32,048 nt of DNA from an uncultured Lachnospiraceae bacterium (GCA_902778245.1 CACYXH010000044.1:1-32048); one strand, 5' to 3'; positions 16,255 to 26,928 are shown, numbered from the stretch's first letter. Numbers and translations: made by a program. Notes: generated by a model from the letters alone, not told the origin.

Positions 16255-16815
16255 ATGAATGACGCAGAGATCATTACGTTATATTTTGGGAAGGATCAGC
16301 AGGCTATCGTTCAGACTGACCTGAAATACGGAAAGTATTGCCATGTCATTGCATGGAACATACTTTTTAACAACGAGGATTCGGAAGAGTGTGTGAATGA
16401 TGCTTATCTGGAGACATGGAACGCAATCCCCCCAACAAGGCCGTTTAGTTTAAAAGCATTTTTGGGAAAGATCACGCGAAACAATGCCATTAACCGATAT
16501 GAGAGAAATACCGCGCAGAAAAGAGGGGGCGGGGAGACTGCGGCCTGCCTTGAGGAACTGGGGGAATGTGTCTCCGGAAGCGATGAACTTGGCAGCCTGG
16601 ACGACTACAACCATCTCGTTTCCTGCATCAATGATTTTCTTGCCGGTCTTGGGAAAGAGCAGAGGATCATTTTCCTGCGAAGATATTGGTATGAAAGCTC
16701 TGTTTTGGATATTTCCAGAGATTATGGCATCGGAGAAAGTAAAGTGAAGGTGACTCTTTTGCGTCTTCGAAAAAGGCTGAAGGATTATCTGGAGAAGGAA
16801 GGTGTTGCGGTATGA
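16255..16815 (+). CDS. Sigma-70 family (ECF-like) RNA polymerase sigma factor
   Basis: 186 residues. Region 2 shows DSEECVNDAYLETWNAIPP and the promoter-melting FLGKITRNNAINRYER; region 4 shows LGKEQRIIFLRRYWYESSV and the helix-turn-helix DYGIGESKVKVTLLRLRKRL. It should redirect polymerase to a small regulon, perhaps including its own operon. I chose ATG 16255 because homologous proteins start with this MNDAE-like segment and AAAGG precedes it; upstream in-frame starts at 16150 and 16195 are possible. It overlaps the next gene by 4 bases (ATGA). Confidence 0.88.
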   Translation: MNDAEIITLYFGKDQQAIVQTDLKYGKYCHVIAWNILFNNEDSEECVNDAYLETWNAIPPTRPFSLKAFLGKITRNNAINRYERNTAQKRGGGETAACLEELGECVSGSDELGSLDDYNHLVSCINDFLAGLGKEQRIIFLRRYWYESSVLDISRDYGIGESKVKVTLLRLRKRLKDYLEKEGVAV

Positions 16816-17204
16816 AAGAAAAAGATCTTTTCAGGGCGATGACCGACATCGATGATAAATTTGTGCTGGAAGCCTCCCCGGACAATGTTCCTTCCAAAAT
16901 GGTCCCGTTATGGAAAAAAAAGAGTTTTCAGATTATCTCAGGATTGGCGGCAGCCTGCTTTGTCTTTGCGATTGGACTTGGAGTGTACCGCCTAAACCAT
17001 TCCCCAAAGAATGCTTCGGATGTTCCGCTTACGGAAACAGCGTATGAGGATTATTATGGCTATGCTCCGGAAGATATGGAGGAGCAGGATAATGCTGTTG
17101 ATATTGCGCAGCAGTCCAAAGACAGCGCTTCTGCTGTGGCGGAGACTGAGACGGAAAAAGAGAGCGAGACGGAAACGGAAGAAGAGATAAAAAGACAAAA
17201 ATAA
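16812..17204 (+). CDS. Single-pass membrane protein, probable anti-sigma partner
   Basis: 130 residues. The N-terminal 36 residues are cytoplasmic and charged, one membrane segment IISGLAAACFVFAIGLGVY lies at about 41-59, and the external part is rich in acidic residues, ending in a Glu/Thr repeat (ETETEKESETETEEE). Position and coupling to the sigma gene point to an anti-sigma factor, but no zinc-binding HxxxCxxC motif is present. Proteins at this position are often longer, so the low-complexity end may reflect truncation. The function is inference from context. Confidence 0.6.
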   Translation: MKEKDLFRAMTDIDDKFVLEASPDNVPSKMVPLWKKKSFQIISGLAAACFVFAIGLGVYRLNHSPKNASDVPLTETAYEDYYGYAPEDMEEQDNAVDIAQQSKDSASAVAETETEKESETETEEEIKRQK

Positions 17205-17236
17205 AATTTTAAGGAAAGTGTAACTTTTCCTGCGAT

Positions 17237-17280
17237 CCTCCTGCCTTTTTGTTTAAAGACATAAAACAAAAAGAAGGAGG
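17237..17280 (+). promoter_or_regulatory. Hairpin that hides the VWA ribosome site
   Basis: CCTCCT (17237-17242) pairs with AGGAGG (17275-17280), and CTTTTTGTTT (17245-17254) pairs with AAACAAAAAG (17264-17273) around a 9-base loop. Only a small internal bulge interrupts this 16-bp helix. The AGGAGG is the ribosome site for the ATG at 17289. The short TTTT after it could also give weak termination. Confidence 0.7.
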
Positions 17281-17288
17281 ATTTTGTT

Positions 17289-18896
17289 ATGAAAAGAAAA
17301 ATGATCACAGGGATTCTTTGCGTTGCTGCGGCTGTTATGCTTGGAGGATGCAGTATGATCCGGGATATGCGCAGTCTTTTGAATGTTAAGAGAGAGACGG
17401 AAAATGCGGCGACGGAAATATTGGAAGACACGGGAATCGAATTCGGATACGTTGAAGAAGATAGCTGCGAGGCATACCCGGAAATTTTTGAACCGGATTG
17501 GAATACGGAGGAGTATAAATTTAATGAAGAAAATGGGTGGTGCTCCGCTGTCACTTCACCTTTTTCTACCTTTTCTGCGGATGTAGATACCGCTTCTTAT
17601 GCCAATGTGCGAAGAATGCTGCTGGAAGGGAAGGAAGTGCCGGAGGCAGCGGTGCGGATAGAAGAAATGATTAATTATTTTGATTATGATTATCCTTCTG
17701 CCACCGGGAATGAGCCGTTTTCCGTCACCACAGAGATTGCTCCCTGCCCATGGAATGAGGATACAAAACTTCTGCTGGTTGGCCTTAAGGCAAGGGAAAT
17801 TCAGCAGGAGGAGAGGACGCCGTCCAATCTGGTATTTTTGATCGATGTGTCCGGATCTATGGATGAATATAATAAACTTCCGCTGGTGCAGCGGGCGTTC
17901 CGCTTATTGATCAATGAACTGGGGGAAGAAGATACAGTTTCCATCGTTACCTACGCAAATGAAGACCATATCGTGCTGGACGGAATATCCGGTTCGGAAA
18001 AAACGCTGCTTTGCGATACGGTAGAGGATCTGTATGCAAGTGGAGGTACCAACGGTTCCGACGGACTTATTATGGCGTATAAAATCGCAGAGGATCATTT
18101 CATCCAGGGAGGGAACAACCGGGTCATTCTTGCCACAGACGGTGATCTGAATATCGGGATGACGGATGAAGGATCTCTGACCAGACTGATCGAAGAAAAA
18201 GCAAAATCGGGAGTCTATCTGTCGGTGCTTGGCTTTGGAGAGGGCAATATTTCTGATACGAATATGGAAGCGCTGGCGGATCATGGAAACGGCAACTACA
18301 ATTACATTGACAGCATCAGTGAGGCGAGAAAAGTGCTGATCGACGAGGCCGGCGGTACTTTGTTCACCGTTGCAAAAGATGTAAAGCTGCAGGTGGAATT
18401 CAATCCGGAGAAAGTGAAGGGATACCGGCTGATCGGATATGAAAACAGAACCATGTCCGCCGAGGATTTTTCAGATGATACAAAGGACGGAGGGGAAATC
18501 GGAAGCGGACACACCGTCACTGCTCTGTATGAAATTGCTTCCACCGGTTCTTCATTTGAAATCAGTTCTGTGACATCAAAATATATTACGCCTGACGTGC
18601 CGGAAGGCTCCGGTGAATTCTCGGATGAGTGGGCGACGGTCCATATCTGTTACAAAGAGCCGGATGGAGATGAAAGTGTCCTCATGGATCATATTGTGGA
18701 CGAAACTGCCATTTCGGATCAGATGAGCGGCAATTTGTCCTGGGCAGCAGGAGTGGCCCAGGTCGGGATGGTATTGAAAGATTCTGAATATGCCGGTACC
18801 ACCGATCTTGAGGAAGTTCGCAGCCGCCTGAAGACGCTGACGGGCAATGACGAATTCAGGGAAGAATTTGTCTACATGATGAACAAAATAAAATAA
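17289..18896 (+). CDS. VWA-domain lipoprotein (YfbK-like)
   Basis: 535 residues. The start MKRKMITGILCVAAAVMLGG followed by Cys21 is a lipoprotein signal with lipobox LGGC, so the protein is anchored outside the membrane. A YfbK-type N-terminal region (ENGWCSAVTSPFSTFSADVD, about 82-101) precedes a von Willebrand A domain at about 176-360 with metal-site residues in FLIDVSGSMDE (about 188), SGGTNGSDG (about 252) and LATDGDLNIG (about 283). The C-terminal part fits the DUF3520 domain. It is the third gene of the sigma operon, suggesting a role in envelope signalling or stress; the ligand is unknown. Confidence 0.88.
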   Translation: MKRKMITGILCVAAAVMLGGCSMIRDMRSLLNVKRETENAATEILEDTGIEFGYVEEDSCEAYPEIFEPDWNTEEYKFNEENGWCSAVTSPFSTFSADVDTASYANVRRMLLEGKEVPEAAVRIEEMINYFDYDYPSATGNEPFSVTTEIAPCPWNEDTKLLLVGLKAREIQQEERTPSNLVFLIDVSGSMDEYNKLPLVQRAFRLLINELGEEDTVSIVTYANEDHIVLDGISGSEKTLLCDTVEDLYASGGTNGSDGLIMAYKIAEDHFIQGGNNRVILATDGDLNIGMTDEGSLTRLIEEKAKSGVYLSVLGFGEGNISDTNMEALADHGNGNYNYIDSISEARKVLIDEAGGTLFTVAKDVKLQVEFNPEKVKGYRLIGYENRTMSAEDFSDDTKDGGEIGSGHTVTALYEIASTGSSFEISSVTSKYITPDVPEGSGEFSDEWATVHICYKEPDGDESVLMDHIVDETAISDQMSGNLSWAAGVAQVGMVLKDSEYAGTTDLEEVRSRLKTLTGNDEFREEFVYMMNKIK

Positions 18897-18915
18897 TGAT
18901 TGTGTAATTTTCAAC

Positions 18916-18944
18916 TTGACGAAAAGTGGAGAGAGATTTATGAT
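18916..18944 (+). promoter_or_regulatory. Promoter of the atp operon
   Basis: TTGACG (18916-18921), a 17-base spacer and TATGAT (18939-18944). The start codon of the a subunit is about 40 bases further, after AAGGAG. Confidence 0.7.
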
Positions 18945-18985
18945 GTGGTTGATTGTTTTCAATAAGAAAAAGGAGATAACAAAAA

Positions 18986-19780
18986 ATGGAGAAACGACAA
19001 AGAAATCGGTCGATTCTGATCATTGCCGCCATAGAAGTGATCCTCATGGTTGCGGCATTGATGGTAGGTCCTCCGGATAGCGGAAGCAGTTCGATCAAAG
19101 AAGTCATGCGGGACGCGGTACTTCATGAGAAGGAAAAGGTGTATCTGTTTGGAAGGCTGGCGGCTAATCCGGGCCTGATCTCCGCTTTTACCGTGACGGG
19201 AATTATTTTGGTGTTAGCGCTGATCATTCGGATCTTTATAATTCCGAGATTTCAGACCATTCCCGGAAAATTCCAAATGCTGCTGGAACAGGCGGTGGGG
19301 ATGTTTGATGGGCTTGCGAAATCAAACAGTCCTCACAGAAACAAATTTTTGGGAGTCTATGTATTTACCGCCGGTACTTACATTTTTATCGGTACCCTGT
19401 TTGAACTGCTGGGGGTGCAGGTGGTTACAACCGAGGGGGCATCGATCTCTCTTCCGGCGCCGCTGGCGGATATTAATGGGGCTATTGCATTGGGTGTGAT
19501 GTCCTACGGCGTGATCCTGGCAGGGGGACTGATCTCAAATGGAGTGAAGGGTGTGCTGAATACCCTGAAGGATTTTTCCCTTCCGATATCCATGAGCTTC
19601 CGTCTATTTGGCGCTCTGCTCAGCGGCGCACTGGTGACGGAACTGGTTTACTATTATACAAATCTGAGCTTTGTGCTGCCGGTTATTGTCGGCGTACTGT
19701 TTACACTGCTGCACGCTCTGATCCAGGCATACGTGCTGACTATGCTGACGGCATTGTTTTACGGTGAAGTTTCTGAATAA
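18986..19780 (+). CDS. atpB: F-type ATP synthase subunit a
   Basis: 264 residues of the membrane stator that forms the ion half-channels. Membrane segments are spread through the protein. The essential arginine lies in SMSFRLFGALLSG (about 211-223), and the last helix contains HALIQAYVLTMLTALFYGE, matching the conserved Gln region of the E. coli protein. Sequence around the arginine is divergent (ALLSG instead of the common NMxAG). It is the first gene of the operon; no atpI precedes it. Confidence 0.93.
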   Translation: MEKRQRNRSILIIAAIEVILMVAALMVGPPDSGSSSIKEVMRDAVLHEKEKVYLFGRLAANPGLISAFTVTGIILVLALIIRIFIIPRFQTIPGKFQMLLEQAVGMFDGLAKSNSPHRNKFLGVYVFTAGTYIFIGTLFELLGVQVVTTEGASISLPAPLADINGAIALGVMSYGVILAGGLISNGVKGVLNTLKDFSLPISMSFRLFGALLSGALVTELVYYYTNLSFVLPVIVGVLFTLLHALIQAYVLTMLTALFYGEVSE

Positions 19781-19816
19781 TGTATGAATAAGAATAAAAT
19801 AAAGGAGAAAAGAAAC

Positions 19817-20200
19817 ATGAGAAAAGTATCAAAATTAATGAATTCTATCAGGCTATTTGCAGCAGCAGCAGCTTTGGTGCTGATCTGCAGCTTTGGAGTA
19901 TCCTCAGCTGTATATGCATCTGCGGAGGAGACCACACAGGAGGAGCAGACGATAGATGTGGTTCAGGAGGACAATGGAGGTACTTCTAAGGCGTTTGCGG
20001 CAGCTATCTGCGTGGGCCTTGCGGCAGCGGCCGGCGCGATCGGTATGGGTATGGCGATTTCTAAGGCTGCGGATGGTATTGCAAGACAGCCTGAGGCAGA
20101 CGGAAAAATCCGTACCAGCCTGATGCTTGGTCTGGTATTTATCGAGACCGCCATCATCTATGCGCTGATCATTGCGATCCTGATCATTTTCGTTCTCTGA
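19817..20200 (+). CDS. atpE: F-type ATP synthase subunit c with signal-peptide-like extension
   Basis: 127 residues, while the family is usually 70-90. Residues 1-36 look like a cleavable signal peptide (RLFAAAAALVLICSF, then AVYASAEE), followed by an acidic linker (about 35-53). The hairpin proper is FAAAICVGLAAAAGAIGMGM, the loop ARQPEADGKIR, and the second helix with the ion-binding glutamate in FIETAIIYAL. Aligned on RQPE to Ilyobacter c, the sodium ligand Gln32 is Met and Thr67 is Ala, so proton use seems likelier. AAAGGAG (19801-19807) supports start 19817. Confidence 0.93.
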   Translation: MRKVSKLMNSIRLFAAAAALVLICSFGVSSAVYASAEETTQEEQTIDVVQEDNGGTSKAFAAAICVGLAAAAGAIGMGMAISKAADGIARQPEADGKIRTSLMLGLVFIETAIIYALIIAILIIFVL

Positions 20201-20215
20201 TAAGGCGGTGAGATT

Positions 20216-20716
20216 ATGCCATTAAATATTGATTTTCAGCAGATTTTACTTCATATGTTTAATGTCGTCCTACTGTTCGGGATCCTGTACCTGCTTCTTT
20301 ACAAACCGGTGAAGGATTTTATGGATAAACGCGTAAAAGAGTATGCGGATATGGACGCGGAGGCGAAGGAAGCCTTGGGGAAGGCAAAACAGGAGCAGGA
20401 AACCTATGAGCAGAAACTCCAGAGTGTGTACAAGGAGATTGCCCGGCTTCGGGAAACTGCTGTAAAAGAACGGGAGACGGAAGTTGCGCAAATTCTGGAA
20501 AGCGCGAATGCCCAGGCTGCTTCTATCCTTGCCAAAGCCCGCGCAGAAGGCGCGGCTGAGCATGACCGGCTGATCCAAAGTGCCGGAAGCGAACTGCGTG
20601 ATATGATCACATCCGCGGCGCAAAAACTGACCTACAAGGATGTCTCCGATGCCTATGACAGCTTCTTGAATGCAGGAAATAAAACAGATTCCGGGAAAGG
20701 TGATGTAAATGAATAG
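20216..20716 (+). CDS. atpF: F-type ATP synthase subunit b
   Basis: 166 residues: one N-terminal membrane helix (about 10-28, MFNVVLLFGILYLLLYKPV) followed by a long charged coiled coil rich in Glu, Lys and Ala that forms the peripheral stalk. Length is normal, so the delta N-terminal domain is not fused here, unlike in mycobacterial b-delta. Its last 8 bases overlap the alpha gene start. Confidence 0.93.
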   Translation: MPLNIDFQQILLHMFNVVLLFGILYLLLYKPVKDFMDKRVKEYADMDAEAKEALGKAKQEQETYEQKLQSVYKEIARLRETAVKERETEVAQILESANAQAASILAKARAEGAAEHDRLIQSAGSELRDMITSAAQKLTYKDVSDAYDSFLNAGNKTDSGKGDVNE

Positions 20717-22439
20717 GGCAATTCTATACAGCAATGCCGAGCCGAGTCCGAAGCAGCGGGAGAAGTTTGTAGAATTCCTGCGGGGAAAATATGGAGAAGA
20801 TTACGAACTTGTCTGGGAGCAGGAAGAGGTAGAGGGAAATGGGTTCCGCCTTGCAGTAGGAACAGAGGTTTATGACTGGAGTCTCCAGGGCAGGATTGCC
20901 CAGCTTCGGGAGACCCTTCAAAAAGTAAAAGCGGAGGGAAAATTGATCCCTCTTTTAAAGGAGACGGTGCATGACTGGGTTCCTCAGGCTCTTGCCGAAG
21001 AAATCGGTACGGTGGAATCCGTGGGCGACGGGATTGCCACGGTATCGGGACTGGACAATGCCGTTTACGGTGAGATCCTGATCTTCCAGGGCGGCGTCCG
21101 GGGAATGGTGATGGAACTGCAGCAGGAGTTCCTGGGTTGTATTTTGTTTGATGATGATGACAATGTCAGCGCCGGAAGCCGGGTCAGCCGTACCAAAAGG
21201 ACAGCAGCGGTACCCGTTGGAGAGGGCTTCCTCGGTCGCGTGGTAAATGCTCTGGGTGTACCTGTAGATGGAAAGGAGTCTGTCCGCGAGGACGGATACC
21301 GTCCCATTGAACATCCGGCACCGGCGATCATTGACCGCCAGCCGGTGAATGAACCTATGGAGACAGGGATCCTGGCCATTGACTCCATGTTTCCCATTGG
21401 CAGAGGCCAGCGTGAGCTGATCATTGGGGATCGCCAGACCGGTAAGACCGCAATCGCTATTGACGCGATCCTGAACCAGAAGGGCAGAGATGTTATTTGT
21501 ATCTATGTAGCCATCGGCCAGAAAGAGAGCTCTGTGGCTCAGCTGACAGAGAATCTAAGAAAACGCGGAGCTATGGATTATACCATCATTGTGATGGCGG
21601 GAGCCTCCGATTCTGACCCTATGCTGTATCTGGCGCCGTATTCCGCTACCGCAATGGGCGAATATTTTATGGAAAAAGGAAAAGATGTTCTCATCGTGTA
21701 TGATGATCTTTCCAAGCATGCGGTAGCCTATCGCGCGATTTCCCTGCTGCTGGATCGTTCTCCGGGGCGTGAGGCATATCCGGGAGACGTATTTTATCTC
21801 CACTCCAGACTGTTGGAGCGGTCCGCGCATTTAAGTGATGAAAAGGGAGGCGGCAGTATGACCGCGCTTCCCATCGTTGAGACACAAAACAGTGATATTT
21901 CCGCGTATATTCCGACGAATATCATTTCAATCACCGACGGACAGCTGTTTCTGGAGGATGACCTGTTCTTTGCCGGACAGCGTCCTGCGGTAAATGTAGG
22001 TCTTTCGGTGTCCCGAGTGGGCGGAGACGCCCAGACAAAGGCGATGAAAAAGTCAGCCGGAGCGCTCCGTCTGGACCTTGCGCAGTACCGGGAGATGGAA
22101 GTGTTTACTCAGTTTGCCAGTGATCTGGATGATACGACAAAGAGGCAGCTTCTCTACGGCCAGGGGTTGATGCGTATGCTGCGTCAGAAGCAGTATCATC
22201 CCATGAGCCAGCATCAGCAAGTTGTTGTTTTGTGCGCTGCATTGGGACATTGCATGCAAAATATTCCGGAAACCCAGATTGAAACGTACGTAAACCGGCT
22301 GATCGGCCAGATGGAACAGACCCAGTCTGCTCTTTGCAATAAGATCGACCGTGAGGGCATTTTGACGGATGCGGAGCGTACTCAGATCCAGGAAGAGGCA
22401 AAACAGGTGGCAGAGCAGTTTATTAAGGAGACAGAGTAG
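20709..22439 (+). CDS. atpA: ATP synthase subunit alpha with N-terminal delta-like domain
   Basis: 576 residues; alpha is normally about 500. Residues 1 to about 70 resemble the C-terminal part of delta/OSCP: EPSPKQREKFVEFLRGKYG, then VYDWSLQGRIAQLRETL (compare the delta ending with its G-x-R-GRL-x-L). From about residue 97 it is standard alpha: EIGTVESVGDGIATVSGL, Walker A GDRQTGKT (about 240), SRLLERSAHLSDEKGGGSMT. No other delta gene lies in the operon, and the six-helix N-terminal domain of delta is absent. An internal TTG at 20943 with GGAGG upstream would give a 498-residue ordinary alpha. Confidence 0.93.
   Translation: MNRAILYSNAEPSPKQREKFVEFLRGKYGEDYELVWEQEEVEGNGFRLAVGTEVYDWSLQGRIAQLRETLQKVKAEGKLIPLLKETVHDWVPQALAEEIGTVESVGDGIATVSGLDNAVYGEILIFQGGVRGMVMELQQEFLGCILFDDDDNVSAGSRVSRTKRTAAVPVGEGFLGRVVNALGVPVDGKESVREDGYRPIEHPAPAIIDRQPVNEPMETGILAIDSMFPIGRGQRELIIGDRQTGKTAIAIDAILNQKGRDVICIYVAIGQKESSVAQLTENLRKRGAMDYTIIVMAGASDSDPMLYLAPYSATAMGEYFMEKGKDVLIVYDDLSKHAVAYRAISLLLDRSPGREAYPGDVFYLHSRLLERSAHLSDEKGGGSMTALPIVETQNSDISAYIPTNIISITDGQLFLEDDLFFAGQRPAVNVGLSVSRVGGDAQTKAMKKSAGALRLDLAQYREMEVFTQFASDLDDTTKRQLLYGQGLMRMLRQKQYHPMSQHQQVVVLCAALGHCMQNIPETQIETYVNRLIGQMEQTQSALCNKIDREGILTDAERTQIQEEAKQVAEQFIKETE
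20933..20945 (+). promoter_or_regulatory. Possible internal translation start inside atpA
   Basis: GGAGG (20933-20937), four or five bases, then TTG (20943-20945), which is codon 79 of the atpA frame. Starting there gives 498 residues, close to a normal alpha. This could produce both a fusion and a plain alpha. Confidence 0.45.
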
Positions 22440-22442
22440 CCT

Positions 22443-25173
<2,731 letters not shown>

Positions 25174-25220
25174 CAGGCGGCGATATACCAAGGGAGATGC
25201 AGCAGGCCGAAATTTCATGC

Positions 25221-25249
25221 TTGACAATCAATTAACAATGTGGTATAGT
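25221..25249 (+). promoter_or_regulatory. Promoter of the second yybP-ykoY riboswitch
   Basis: TTGACA (25221-25226), exactly 17 bases, then TATAGT (25244-25249), about 9 bases before the aptamer. Confidence 0.8.
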
Positions 25250-25257
25250 CCTTTCAA

Positions 25258-25346
25258 GTTCAGGGAGTAGCTAAACACCGGAAGGTGTATTTGAAATCGT
25301 CAGCCGGTACGATGAGTACCCGTATCAAATGAGATAGCAAGACTGA
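25258..25346 (+). ncRNA. yybP-ykoY manganese riboswitch, copy 2
   Basis: Same conserved blocks as the first copy: GGGAGTAGC (25263-25271), AATCGTCAGC, CCGTATC and GCAAGAC. Helices differ by compensating changes: CACC-GGAA-GGTG replaces CGCC-GAAA-GGCG, GGTAC-GATGA-GTACC replaces GATGC-GAGA-GCATC, and the closing helix is TCAG/CTGA instead of AAAG/CTTT. This covariation strongly supports a structured RNA. As in copy 1, the closing strand is part of the terminator, predicting a Mn2+ ON switch. Confidence 0.82.
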
Positions 25347-25380
25347 GCAGTGAATAAAACATCACTGCCCGGTCTTTTTT
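25341..25380 (+). terminator. Riboswitch expression-platform terminator, copy 2
   Basis: GACTGAGCAGTGA (25341-25353) pairs with TCACTGCCCGGTC (25362-25374) with one mismatch and one wobble, followed by six T. Confidence 0.88.
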
Positions 25381-25381
25381 G

Positions 25382-25525
25382 TTGTATAAGAGAATTTTAT
25401 TTCTGGCAATTCTGTCGCCATTATTTGCGATCAGATGGTGGCTGCTGAAAGGAATTTTGCGTATCGTGATCTTGGTAGCGATCATCCGCTGGGTGATTTC
25501 TTTTTTTGAGAGGAACAGATATTAG
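25382..25525 (+). CDS. Small membrane protein behind the second manganese riboswitch
   Basis: 47 residues, starting at TTG directly after the terminator's T-tract; no ribosome site is visible, so the start is uncertain. It has two hydrophobic stretches, RILFLAILSPLFAI and GILRIVILVAIIRWVISFF, and a basic end. The second stretch resembles the central part of the 6977-7201 product (LRIV, Ala at +4 and Trp at +8). Both being downstream of the same riboswitch class suggests a shared manganese-related role, which is inference. The family is not recognised. Confidence 0.5.
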   Translation: MYKRILFLAILSPLFAIRWWLLKGILRIVILVAIIRWVISFFERNRY

Positions 25526-25555
25526 CTATACTAAACCGAAAAAATGGAGTGTGCT

Positions 25556-26884
25556 ATGAGCCTTTTAAGTGCAATGTTAAAAACCTATCGCGGCGGTAAC
25601 GCTGATAGGGAGATAATGGTGCGGCTGCAGCAGCGTCGACTTGTAAAACTGGTGCGTTATGCAAAAGCAAACAGCCGGTTTTACAAGAAGCTGTATGCAG
25701 ACATAAGCGATGATTTTCGTTTGGAAGATCTGCCGACTACGAATAAGCTGGAAATGATGGCGAATTTCGACGATTTCCTTACTGACAGCCATATCACAAT
25801 GAGCAGAATAAATGCTTTTACAAGCGATCTTGAAAACATCGGGCGAATGATTGACGGAAAGTATCTTATTTTTAAGACCTCCGGTTCTACGGGCAATCCT
25901 GCTGTTGTTTTGTACGATAAACAGAGTATAGATGTTTCCTCGGCTGTAGCCGCATTCCGCACATTCGCAAGGCGTGAGGACTATACTGCGTTTATGAGGC
26001 ACGGCAAGAAAACAGCGGGGGTTTTTGCAGATTACGGTTTTTATCTCGCCTGCGGAATGTCACGGTATCTGCAGCTAAAAATGCCGCATAAGCATACAAA
26101 GATCACCGTTGACGTCAACGCGCCAGAGGAACAGATAATCGGGCAGCTCAACGAGTTTATGCCCTCTATGCTCAGCGGCTACCCGTCAATTCTTTCCCTG
26201 CTTGCGGATTATGATGAATTAAAGATCCGGCCCGATGTCATAATCACGGGCGGTGAGCTTCTTACTGACGGGATACGAAAAAAACTCATGGAAAGATTTG
26301 GCTGTTACGTGCAGACACATTATTCCTGCACAGAAGGAGGCGAGATCGCTTGCGAATGTTCCAACGGGCATCTGCATATTAACGAGGACTGGGTAATCGT
26401 TGAACCTGTCGATAAGGACAACAGATCAGTGCCCTGCGGTGTGCGCTCAGACAAGGTCCTTATCACAAATTTGTCTAATTATATCCAGCCTTTTATTCGA
26501 TATGAGCTGACGGATCGAGTTATCGTACACAATGAAAAATGCGGGTGCGGCAGGAGTACCTGCTGGCTTGAGATTGAAGGCAGAACAGACGACATTCTGA
26601 AATTTGACAATGACGTGCAGGTAGCGCCTATGTCGCTGTATAAGATATTGGAGGAAGTAAAGTCTATTCGCAGATTTCAGCTTGTGCAAAGAACAGCAAA
26701 ACAATTGGAACTGAGAATTATCGCCGAGGACAGAAATGAAGCGTTTGAGGAGGCAAAACGGGATCTGATGTTGTTCTTTGGGAACAAAGGGATATCTGAC
26801 GTGGAGATCACTTTGTCTGATGCCCCCCCGCAGGCGCATAAAACGAGCGGAAAATTTAAGCATATCTATGCAGATTATTCGTAA
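25556..26884 (+). CDS. PaaK-like adenylate-forming ligase (phenylacetate-CoA ligase/F390 synthetase family)
   Basis: 442 residues. FKTSGSTGNPAVVLYD (about 106-121) is the P-loop, IITGGELLTDGIRKKL and HYSCTEGGEIACEC follow as in PaaK-like enzymes, then FIRYELTDRV and GRTDDILKF (hinge), with a small C-terminal domain ending GKFKHIY. The family activates a carboxylic acid with ATP, usually toward a CoA thioester; the substrate is unknown. ATG 25556 with GGAG six bases upstream is preferred over 25544. It may be read through from the riboswitch promoter; the divergence from the TetR-controlled genes is unclear. Confidence 0.82.
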   Translation: MSLLSAMLKTYRGGNADREIMVRLQQRRLVKLVRYAKANSRFYKKLYADISDDFRLEDLPTTNKLEMMANFDDFLTDSHITMSRINAFTSDLENIGRMIDGKYLIFKTSGSTGNPAVVLYDKQSIDVSSAVAAFRTFARREDYTAFMRHGKKTAGVFADYGFYLACGMSRYLQLKMPHKHTKITVDVNAPEEQIIGQLNEFMPSMLSGYPSILSLLADYDELKIRPDVIITGGELLTDGIRKKLMERFGCYVQTHYSCTEGGEIACECSNGHLHINEDWVIVEPVDKDNRSVPCGVRSDKVLITNLSNYIQPFIRYELTDRVIVHNEKCGCGRSTCWLEIEGRTDDILKFDNDVQVAPMSLYKILEEVKSIRRFQLVQRTAKQLELRIIAEDRNEAFEEAKRDLMLFFGNKGISDVEITLSDAPPQAHKTSGKFKHIYADYS

Positions 26885-26928
26885 ATAACCTGCCATTTCC
26901 CAAATCAAAAATTTATGGAGGCAATCTC

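Noticed and set aside
17215-17240. An ECF-type promoter (TGTAAC then CGATCC) between the sigma partner and the VWA gene
   Set aside because: The two boxes are only about 8 bases apart, whereas ECF promoters need about 16.
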